Of a stretch of 64,000 nucleotides of DNA, positions 7,699 through 15,900 are shown one piece after another (position 1 is the stretch's first letter; the number at the start of each line of letters is the position of its first letter). The DNA lies in contig CAZVYY010000004.1 in assembly GCA_964630775.1 (NCBI GenBank), forward strand, positions 1 to 64,000, in the 5' to 3' direction. Position numbers and translations under genes: made by a program. The notes beneath the pieces are model-generated. The model was not told the origin of the DNA. It saw nothing but the letters and a program-made list of their open reading frames with translations, and ran no database searches. The stretch is from Anaeroglomus sp964630775 (lineage in GTDB: Bacteria > Planctomycetota > Phycisphaerae > Sedimentisphaerales > Anaerohalosphaeraceae).

Positions 7699-9066
7699 TT
7701 ACTTGCCGGACAGGACTGCGTCGGCGAAGATTCTGGCCCGCTGCTGGTAGTTTTCGAACATATCCCAACTGGCACAGGCCGGGCTCATCAGCACCACATC
7801 CCCCGCCACAGCCAATTCCCGACAAACCGACACCGCTTCCGGCATGGACTTGACCCGACGGATAATGACGCCGCCGCCGGCATCGTCGATAGCTTTTTGA
7901 ATCAGGTCGGCCGTCTGGCCCAGCAGGACCACTGCCTTGACCCGTTTGACAATCACTTTACCCAGTTCATCGAAGGGAATATGCTTGTCGTAGCCGCCGG
8001 CGATGAGGATTTTCGGTTCGTCAATCCCCTCCAGTGCGGCAATGGTACTGACCGGCGTGGTCGCCTTGGAATCGTTGTACCAGCGGATATTGGCGATATT
8101 GGCGATCAATTGCAGCCGGTCCGGCAGCGACTCAAACGTCCTGACAGCACTAATAATGCGGTTCCGAGCCACCCCGAAATGCTCCACCACCCGCAGGGCC
8201 GCTGCGAGGTTGGACCGATTGGCACGTCCGATAAGTGGATATGCGGCCAGAATGTCTTTAGAAATATTATCGGAACTAAAAAGTAAACTCGTCCGCCCTG
8301 CCTGGTTTTTATACTTTTCATACCAGCTCAGGCTGACCGGGTCTTCGGCATTGAAAATGGACACACATGGTTTGTTCGAGCAGGTGCGCTGATTACTGAA
8401 AATAAACTCCTTGGCGGCACAATAACCTTCAAATGTTCCGTGGCGATCCAGATGGTTCGGGGTCAGATTTGTGATAACCGATACATAAGGGGCCAGCTTT
8501 GTGCGTGATAACTGCTCCAGTTGGAAGCTGCTAAGTTCAAGTACGACAATATCTTGCGGCTGAATCTGGTCCAGCATCCCCAAAAATGGCCGGTTACCGA
8601 TATTGCCGGACAGCCATACCTTATTATAAGGAATGGCCTGCTTTTGGCCTTCACCTGCTGCCAGCAGGTGATAAATCAGCGAGGTCGTGGTGCTTTTTCC
8701 GTTGGAGCCAGTGATGCCGACAATCGGGGCCGGACAGAGCTGGAAGAACAACTCCACCTGCGAGGTAATCGTCGCCCCGGCCTTTTCCGCGGCGTCAACG
8801 AACTTATTGGTTGGAGGGACTGCCGGGTTGACAATCACGACATCTGCGGTTGTGAAGTCGCTCATCTGATGTTCGCCCAGTCGATATTCGATATCCGCCC
8901 CCTCAAGCTGCTTGAGGGTTTTGGTCAGTTCCTCGGGCTTAGCCAGGTCGGTTGCCAGCACCTTGCCGCCTGAATTGCAGGCAAACAGGGCGCTGTCCTC
9001 GCCGCCGCCAAAACGTCCTAAACCCATGACAACAATACGTTTACCGCTCAGATAATTCGTTTTCAT
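7699..9066 (-). CDS. murD: UDP-N-acetylmuramoylalanine--D-glutamate ligase
   Basis: 455 residues from the ATG at 9066. An upstream in-frame start at 9108 is rejected because it lies inside the pyrF terminator. MurD adds D-Glu to UDP-MurNAc-L-Ala in the cytoplasm, the second amino acid of peptidoglycan stem peptide synthesis, using ATP. Visible motifs are the N-terminal GLGRFGGG nucleotide-like loop, the ATP-binding P-loop GITGSNGKSTTT (about 114-125), NLTPNHLDRHGT and the C-terminal YNDSKATTP. Length is normal. It is not embedded in a dcw cluster: its neighbours are pyrF and a PilZ gene, a scattered arrangement. Presence of murD supports a peptidoglycan wall in this planctomycete. Confidence 0.96.
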   Translation of the reverse strand: MKTNYLSGKRIVVMGLGRFGGGEDSALFACNSGGKVLATDLAKPEELTKTLKQLEGADIEYRLGEHQMSDFTTADVVIVNPAVPPTNKFVDAAEKAGATITSQVELFFQLCPAPIVGITGSNGKSTTTSLIYHLLAAGEGQKQAIPYNKVWLSGNIGNRPFLGMLDQIQPQDIVVLELSSFQLEQLSRTKLAPYVSVITNLTPNHLDRHGTFEGYCAAKEFIFSNQRTCSNKPCVSIFNAEDPVSLSWYEKYKNQAGRTSLLFSSDNISKDILAAYPLIGRANRSNLAAALRVVEHFGVARNRIISAVRTFESLPDRLQLIANIANIRWYNDSKATTPVSTIAALEGIDEPKILIAGGYDKHIPFDELGKVIVKRVKAVVLLGQTADLIQKAIDDAGGGVIIRRVKSMPEAVSVCRELAVAGDVVLMSPACASWDMFENYQQRARIFADAVLSGK

Positions 9067-9090
9067 AGACCTCGTTCGCTTCCTGTGGGA

Positions 9091-9119
9091 AATAAAAAAG
9101 GTGGGCATAGACCCACCTT
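9091..9119 (-). terminator. intrinsic terminator of pyrF
   Basis: Read on the minus strand, AAGGTGGG-TCTATG-CCCACCTT forms a perfect 8-bp stem directly followed by TTTTTTATT. It lies 30 bp after the pyrF stop and 25 bp before the murD start, so the two genes are likely transcribed separately. Confidence 0.88.
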
Positions 9120-9148
9120 ATGAAACACCTTTGTATATCGGCAAATGC

Positions 9149-10084
9149 TTAGAGTGCTTTTGAAATTTCGATCTTGGCGTCGATCGCGGCCTGCTCGATG
9201 CACTTTTCCCAGTTATCGCCGAACTGCTGGCTGTATTTGGCATCGTTAAAGGCATACAGTATAGACCGGGAGGCGTTAATCAGCGCGCCCTGGCCGTTGT
9301 TGTCGCAGAAGCGAACGCAATCGGCGGCGGTGGCGCCCTGTGAACCGTATCCGGGAACGAGGAACCAGCATTTGGGATATTTCTGACGCAGAGCGGTGGT
9401 TTCCTGGGGGCTTGTGCCGCCGACGACCATACCGACATTACTGTATCCGGAATTACCGATACGTTTGGGCTGATTGGCGATTTCGCCGACGACGGCTGCC
9501 AGCTTTTCATACATCTTCACGCCGGAAGCATCCGCAAAATCCTGAATGGCCGCTGCGGAAGGATTGCTCGCCCGCACCCAGACGAATACGCCCTTGCCCT
9601 GCTCATCCGCTTTGTCGGCGAAAGGAATAATCCCCTCGGCACCTGCAAAGCCGTTGATGGTGATGGCATCCGGCGTAATGATGGCGTCCATCTCGTCGAA
9701 TTCCGGGTTGACTAAGTGAGCATCGGCATAGCATTCGGCGGTGTGGCCGATATCGCCGCGTTTGACATCGCCGATGACTTCGATACCCAGCGCCTCGGCC
9801 TCGGACAGCAGCGAATAATAGACTTCAACGCCTTCCCAGAGATATTTTTCAAAATAGGCAATATTGATTTTGACCGCAGGAACTATCGGAGCGACGACTT
9901 TCAGCGTGCGGACACAAAATTCAAATACGGAATCGATTGCTGCCGGCAAATCGGCTTCGCCATCGCCGCGTCCGTACCGCAGGTTCTGTGGCAGCCGGCT
10001 ATAGACCGGGTCCAGGCCCACGATCAGGGGCGTGCTTTTCTTTTTTACCACTTCGGCCAATCTATCTGCAAAATGACTTGCCAC
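9149..10084 (-). CDS. pyrF: orotidine 5'-phosphate decarboxylase, subfamily 2
   Basis: 311 residues, starting with GTG 8 bases after AAAGGA. It decarboxylates OMP to UMP, the last step of de novo pyrimidine synthesis, in the cytoplasm. The early GLDP motif, KINIAYFE and the catalytic DVKRGDIGHTA (Lys near 107; Asp-x-Lys-Arg-x-Asp) mark the active site. The length (over 270) and the KRGDIGHT form belong to the PyrF subfamily found in actinobacteria, myxococci and planctomycetes rather than the short E. coli form. It has its own terminator and a promoter-like sequence. Confidence 0.95.
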   Translation of the reverse strand: MASHFADRLAEVVKKKSTPLIVGLDPVYSRLPQNLRYGRGDGEADLPAAIDSVFEFCVRTLKVVAPIVPAVKINIAYFEKYLWEGVEVYYSLLSEAEALGIEVIGDVKRGDIGHTAECYADAHLVNPEFDEMDAIITPDAITINGFAGAEGIIPFADKADEQGKGVFVWVRASNPSAAAIQDFADASGVKMYEKLAAVVGEIANQPKRIGNSGYSNVGMVVGGTSPQETTALRQKYPKCWFLVPGYGSQGATAADCVRFCDNNGQGALINASRSILYAFNDAKYSQQFGDNWEKCIEQAAIDAKIEISKAL

Positions 10085-10113
10085 AAGTACATCCTTTCTT
10101 TTGGATCAAAAAT

Positions 10114-10141
10114 AATTTACAATCTCGCATTCTTTTGACAA
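10114..10141 (-). promoter_or_regulatory. candidate promoter of pyrF
   Basis: On the minus strand TTGTCA (10136-10141), a 16-bp spacer and TAAATT (10114-10119) lie about 30 bp before the GTG of pyrF. The -35 is 5 of 6 and the -10 is 4 of 6 matches to consensus. Position is right; the match is moderate. Confidence 0.4.
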
Positions 10142-10261
10142 AACACTATACTCGCCCATGGCGTATCGGGCAAGAACGAATTTAATTAAACTTTGGGTTT
10201 ATCGGTAAAAAGCAAGGATTTGTACTGAATCTAAGTCTTGATTGGATATAGAAATAAACGT

Positions 10262-10975
10262 ATGACAACGACCGGCAGGAAAAAACGACGACACAGCGGG
10301 CTGAAGGCCTTTTTATTTTTGATTTTGTTTGCATTATTGATTCTGGGGGTGGGATTAGTCCTGCTGGGGCATACCCCCAGGTCCTACCAGCCTGTGGCGG
10401 CACCGCCGGACGGACAGGTCAGTCCGTACCTGACGCACAAACTCGGGCCGGACTTTTTCAACAATATCCAGCTTGACCGACCGTTTGAACTGGCGATTGA
10501 TCAGCAGGGAGCCAATGAAATCTTCGCTTCGCAGTGTCCGGAGCCGGAAGAATACAGCGGATTTTCTTTTGCCGCGCCTGTGGTAACGTTTACGCCAAAG
10601 GCGATCGTTCTGATGACGACCATCGGGTACAAGAATGCAACGAGTGTTCTGTCGGTTACGGCTGTGCCGGCGATGGATTCAGCCGGGCGGCTCAATCTGA
10701 ATATCCGGTCGGTCAACCTCGGGGCACTGCCGGTGACGGGAATCGCTTCCAAGCTGGCCCGGCAGTATGCCGATGAGTACCTCGTGCCGGAGGACGATGG
10801 GGAACTGGCGCCGATTATCAATGGCGTCATCAACAATCAATCCTTTGACCCAGTGATGACGATTTCGGATTATACCGTGCGGCTCAAGAGCTTCAAGCTC
10901 GAACAGGGCAGGCTGGTTTTACAGGTCGAGCCGGTCCGAAAGAAAAATAAAATTGCCGGGGACAGGGTTCCGTAA
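10262..10975 (+). CDS. single-pass membrane-anchored protein, DUF2140 (YpmS)-like
   Basis: 237 residues from ATG 10262; an in-frame TTG at 10238 would add eight residues and neither start has a clear ribosome binding site. A basic N-terminus (GRKKRRHSG) precedes one membrane helix (about 17-40), giving an extracytoplasmic domain of about 195 residues. The pattern LNIRSVNLGALPVTGIASKLA resembles the conserved strand and helix of DUF2140/YpmS-like anchored proteins, and the C-terminal half is built of alternating strands. Function is not known. It is divergent from pyrF with a 178-bp shared upstream region. Confidence 0.65.
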   Translation: MTTTGRKKRRHSGLKAFLFLILFALLILGVGLVLLGHTPRSYQPVAAPPDGQVSPYLTHKLGPDFFNNIQLDRPFELAIDQQGANEIFASQCPEPEEYSGFSFAAPVVTFTPKAIVLMTTIGYKNATSVLSVTAVPAMDSAGRLNLNIRSVNLGALPVTGIASKLARQYADEYLVPEDDGELAPIINGVINNQSFDPVMTISDYTVRLKSFKLEQGRLVLQVEPVRKKNKIAGDRVP

Positions 10976-11038
10976 GATGGGTGAGTAAAATCCGCGTAGG
11001 CACGGCCCACCCGGCAATTAATGCGATTTTGGGTTCTT

Positions 11039-12790
11039 TTATTTTCGGATATAGCGGTAGTTGAAGCGGCGTTCGGGGGCGCTGTCGCCGCTGCGGGCGA
11101 ATTCAAGGATATCGCCGGGTTTCTGGATGTTGTCGGCCCAGTGGAACTGGAAGCTGAATTTCGGGCCGGAGAGTCCTATCTGGTCTTTGGGCAGGCGGAT
11201 TTCCAGTTCATTGCTGCTGACGGAATAGCTTACGGTAGTCTTATCCTGCCAGAGTCCGTCGGGCCGGGCGGATTGCAGGGTGGTTGAGGCGGCATCAACG
11301 ACTTTGCCGTTGATGCGATAGTCGTAGCCTTCCCAGCCTGTGTCGGGATTTTCGTCGCTGTCGATCAAGAGCAGCATCCAGTTGGGGTCGGTATGAGGGG
11401 TAATGGGCTTTTCGCAGCGGGCATAGAAATAGAGGTTTTGGGCATCGGAGGCGACTTTGAGGCACAGGAAGTTGTTGCGGCCGGTGGTGTTGATATAGGG
11501 GCCGGCATTGCCAAAGCCTTTTTCGTTGCGCGGCATGCAATCCAGGCGGCTGTCGGGGTAGTCGGGGGTAACGCTCTGCCAGTCGTCGAAGCGGCCGTCG
11601 ATGGCGATGGTCGTTTCGGGGCCGGCGATGGGGGCGGGACGGACGCCTTTGTATTTGCGGATGAAGCCGATCATCTGGTAGTAATAATTATCGGTATGGC
11701 CGCCTTCCATGGGCTCGATATCGCGGCTGAATTCCTGATTGTATTGATCCACGAAAAACGTGTCGCCGGGTTGAACCGGCTTACCCAGCATGTGTCCGGT
11801 CCCTCCGGTTTCTTCAATGAACCGCTGGGCTACCCATTCATTCCAGCCGGTGATGAAGGCAAATTCGGGCGCGACTTCCAAAGCCCGCTGAATCTGCTGG
11901 GAGAAATAGGGGCCTTTATCGGTGAATTTGGTCAGGCCGTAGCGGTTGGTCGGCGGCTGTTTATTGTTGAAATGGCTGCGGCCGATGTTGGATACCGGGT
12001 GCTGGGCGACAGCGACGGATAATTCTTCGGGTTTGTCTTTGGATTCGGTCCAGCCGTACTGCTGGGGCCAGTTTTCGACCCAGTTCCAGGTGTCTTTGCC
12101 GGCAGTCCATGCCCAGCAGTGTCGCAGAGTGAAGAAATCGCGGACGGCGGGAGACAGCTTTGGGAAATCGGCTTCATCGCCGAGCATCAGTGGTTTGCCC
12201 TTCCACTGGAACCACAGTTCGGGGTAAAGATTTTTAGAATAGAATTCCTCGTAAAGTTTTTCGATGGTCTGTTTGCTGGCGCTGTGGGTGACAAAGCAGA
12301 TTTGTGGGGTGGGTTCGCCCTGCTGACGAATCCACGTGTAGAGTTTGCATAACTTGAGATAGGTTTCGTGGTAGGTGAAGGCGTTGGTCACGTCAAAGAT
12401 CAGGACATCGACGCCGGCCTGGGAAAGCTGGCGGGCGTGGGTGACGATGGCGTAATCGCTGTCGGAGGTGTAATAGCCCAGTTCGGGTTTGCCCCAGAAA
12501 TGAAACTGGCCGGGGGCGCCGTACTGCGGGGCGTCGGGGTTGGCCTTGAGTAATTCGGTGATGTCGTATGGGCCGTAGCTGCCATGGTTGCCCAGCCAGA
12601 GGAAATAGAAGATGCCGACGGTGCGGTTGGGTTTGGGGTCGCCGCATTCGGCATAGTCGGGGAGTTTGCGGCCGAGGGCATCGACGGCCGGCCAGGTATC
12701 GGCGTAATAATCCATTTTGGGCAGGTCGCCAAAGAGGGTGGCGGCCAATGCCATCATTAAAACCGTCAAAACAACCCATTTTTGAATCAT
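11039..12790 (-). CDS. secreted GH99-like glycoside hydrolase with CBM9-like domain
   Basis: 583 residues from the ATG at 12790, chosen because AAAGG precedes it and it begins exactly a signal peptide (1-21). The N-terminal catalytic region starts with RTVGIFYFLW and contains GVDVLIFDVTNA (about 115-126) and ITGWNEWVAQRF (about 310), the pattern of GH99/GH71-like and WbsX-like barrels that act on alpha-mannosidic or related glycans. The C-terminal 190 residues (from IDGRFDDWQ) have the strand pattern and acidic loop of a CBM9/DOMON-type sugar-binding module (NLYFYARCEKPI). It acts outside the cytoplasm, probably in polysaccharide degradation. It follows the giant protease gene but is separated from it by a terminator. 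The exact glycan is not predictable. Confidence 0.75.
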   Translation of the reverse strand: MIQKWVVLTVLMMALAATLFGDLPKMDYYADTWPAVDALGRKLPDYAECGDPKPNRTVGIFYFLWLGNHGSYGPYDITELLKANPDAPQYGAPGQFHFWGKPELGYYTSDSDYAIVTHARQLSQAGVDVLIFDVTNAFTYHETYLKLCKLYTWIRQQGEPTPQICFVTHSASKQTIEKLYEEFYSKNLYPELWFQWKGKPLMLGDEADFPKLSPAVRDFFTLRHCWAWTAGKDTWNWVENWPQQYGWTESKDKPEELSVAVAQHPVSNIGRSHFNNKQPPTNRYGLTKFTDKGPYFSQQIQRALEVAPEFAFITGWNEWVAQRFIEETGGTGHMLGKPVQPGDTFFVDQYNQEFSRDIEPMEGGHTDNYYYQMIGFIRKYKGVRPAPIAGPETTIAIDGRFDDWQSVTPDYPDSRLDCMPRNEKGFGNAGPYINTTGRNNFLCLKVASDAQNLYFYARCEKPITPHTDPNWMLLLIDSDENPDTGWEGYDYRINGKVVDAASTTLQSARPDGLWQDKTTVSYSVSSNELEIRLPKDQIGLSGPKFSFQFHWADNIQKPGDILEFARSGDSAPERRFNYRYIRK

Positions 12791-12866
12791 CGTCAGGCCT
12801 TTCATAAACAAACTATACCAAGGACGTATCGGCGGCAATCAAGGTAACAGCGGATTGCGGCGGGGC

Positions 12867-12902
12867 AAAAAAATCCCCCCGGACGGAACACCATCCGGGG
12901 GG
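12867..12902 (-). terminator. intrinsic terminator of the subtilase gene
   Basis: On the minus strand CCCCCCGGA and TCCGGGGGG form a 9-bp GC stem with a 10-base loop, followed by ATTTTTTT. It is 39 bp past the protease stop codon. Confidence 0.9.
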
Positions 12903-12940
12903 CGACAACAATGTATTTAACTCTCTGCCCTGTGCTGCTG

Positions 12941-15900
12941 TTATTCGGTCAGCAGCCATTGGCCTGAGCACAGACTGAAATCGGCCAGATCGATCCGTCC
13001 GCTGCGGGTGGTGTTTTCTTCCAGCAGGAGGTCGGCTTCCAGCCAGACATCTGCCATGCGGCGGAGGTCGTCGATTTCGACAAGGCCGTCGTTGTCAAAG
13101 TCGCACAGCAGGCCGGCAGATGACGGGGACATGCTGGCCTGCGGAGTTCCGCCGTAGCCGCCGACATTGATGCGTTTGCCGTGCGGCCAGAGTTCAGCGG
13201 TCCAGTTCAGGGTCGGGTCACCTGCATCGATACAGACGCTGGTGGAGAGATCCTTGACCCAGGCATTCAGCGTCGGGTTCCATCGTCCGGCCCTGGACAG
13301 GAGGTGGAAATCGGTACCCGGGCTGGCAAACAGCGGGTCTTTGTCAAAGTTGGAGCGGTCGTAGTAGAGCGTGCATCCGGCATCGACGACACAGCTTGCC
13401 TGGCCGTCCATAACATCGCTGTATTTGATGGTCATAACGGAGGCGTAAGGGACACTGCTTTCGTTATATCGCAGATAAACGTTGGGGCCGGACGGTGCAG
13501 TGTTGCTCCAGAAGATGCAGCTATTGAACAGGGCATCATTGGTATAAGCACACTGGACGGCACCGCCTTCGCCGGCGGCACTGTTGCCGTAGAAGGTCGT
13601 GTTATAGACTCTGACGGGAGCGCCCCACAGTTTTAAGCCGCCGCCCTTAGAGGTCCTGCCGGTTGCAGAATTGTTGAAGATGCGGCAATGGTTCAGGGAT
13701 GTCTTGCCGGAATTGGCGGCATAGACACCGCCGCCGGAATCGGCGGTATTGAGATAGATATCGCAATCGTCGATGCCCGCATTGGAGCCCATTTGGATTG
13801 CAATCCCACCGCCGGAGGAGACAGCCGTATTAGTGTAGAGCTTGCATGTTTCTATGGAGACATTGGAGCCGTCGGTCAGATAGAGGCCGCCGCCGTGGTA
13901 ATTGGTGGCGCGGTTTCTGTAGAGATGGCAATTGAGCAGGTCAATATCAGCATTGGACGCATAGAGGCCGCCGCCCAGCTCGGCATTATTGTAGGCAATG
14001 ATGCTGTTGGCGATGGTTGGGTTGCTGTCTTTGGCGAAGATGCCGCCACCGGCGACGGTGGGTATTCCGACAAATGTGACTTCGGTGCCGCCGCCGTTGC
14101 GGATAGTAAATCCGGACAGGATGCACTGGCTGGTTTCGCCGGAGGCAAAGGTGACGACGGAGCCGATGCCCCTGGCATCGATACGCGTATTCGCCACGGT
14201 GGTCCAATTGAGCGGATTGGTGCTTTCGACGGTGATGTTCCTGCCGAGGAAGTTGATGTTTTCGTTATAGGTTCCGAGGCGTACAATGACGGTATCCGCA
14301 TGGAAGGCGGCATCGATGGCTTCCTGTATCATATCAAAGGGATGGCCGCTGCTGCCGTCTTCGAGCGGGTCGCTGAGGCCCGGGTTGTTCGGGCCGGGGT
14401 CGGAAGGGGCATCATCATCCACGTAGAAGGTCAGCGGCAGTGAACCGATTCCTTTCAATGCGAATGTGTAGGGATTTTCGTCCGGGTCGGAACTGGCGAC
14501 TTGAACCGTTGCCAGGTAAGTCCGCACTGCTGCAGGCGTAAAGCGGATGGTGAAGGTTTTGCTTTCCATAGAGCCAATCGGCGTGTCAGGCTGGGCAGTA
14601 ACGACAAAGCTGGCTGCATCGGCACCGGTGACCTGGACACGCGGCGAACCGGTCAGATTCAGATTGACGCCGCCGAGGTTATCGATGGTAAACTCGACGT
14701 CGCGAGAGAATCCCAGATTGACCCTGGCGAAATCAAAGCCGCCGCCGCTGGGAATATTGACCGCGTCCTGGCGAACATGGATATCGGCGGGAATTCCGCT
14801 GCCGTCAATGGTGAATACGGCATCGCTGATATCGGTATAGGCTGCATCGGCGGTGCTGGTCACACGAACCAGGCATTGTGTCGAGCCGGGCAGCGAAACG
14901 TTCCAGGTATAGCTGCCGTCGTTATCGGTACTGTTGACGATGGGGGTCCATGTGGTGCCGTTGTTGCGGCTGAGTTCCAGACGGACGGTGTGGTCGAGGT
15001 TGCCGAAATTATCCCAGGTAATGGTTCTGGAGGTGTTGGCGGGGATGACTTCACCGCCGTTGGGGGATAACAGCTTTACCGCAGGATTGCCGACTGCAAT
15101 GCGGTAGGTGGCTGATTTGTTGTAATCGGAGGCATCCACCTTCCAGACAGCCAGGCCATAAAATCCCGCCGTGGTGATATTCAGTTGGAAGGATTCGTCG
15201 GCACCCTCGGCCAGGTTGTTGGCATAGGCATCGGTGATGTATTCATTCTTGCGGGCGGTGACGGTTGACTGGTCATAGAGGCTCATACCGAGGTCACAGG
15301 AGCCGGCGGTCTGATCCAGCAGGATGTAATAGGTGCCTGTCGGCAGATAAACCTCATACATATCCAGGACATTGGTCGTGGCTTTGACATAGGGGCCATT
15401 CCATTCCGTACCGGGGCGACGGCTCAGCGGCAGGCTGGTACTTTCTTCGATGCGATACTGGGACGAGGCGCCATTGGCATTGATGACGCCTGCATAATAG
15501 GTGCCGGCCGCGGCCTTGTTATCATTGACGATAACGAAATCGGAGGCACTGCCGCCATAGGTGGAATATTCGAGATAGCCGCCGCCGAATCCGCCTTCGC
15601 TGCCGGTATAACTGCCGATATCCCACAATCGCAGGTCATAGTTGGCAGTGTCCGCAGCCGGGAGAATGCCAACCGCCGACCACCACTTATTTGATCCGGA
15701 ATAACCAAAGACAAAACTGAAACCATCATTGTTGTACCATTTGGTACCGGTCAACCGATCCCAGCCGCCATCACTGACAGGCGGGGCGTTGCGTAATAAC
15801 GGGGTATCATCGGACAGGGCATAGGGACTCCAGATGAATTGCCTGGCCCATGCGTTGTCGGTTTCATTGGTCTCCCCAACATTATCATTGACATCCAGCC

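Noticed and set aside
9067..9108. Upstream in-frame start that would lengthen MurD by 14 residues
   Set aside because: It lies inside the pyrF terminator stem, and the MurD family starts at the ATG at 9066.
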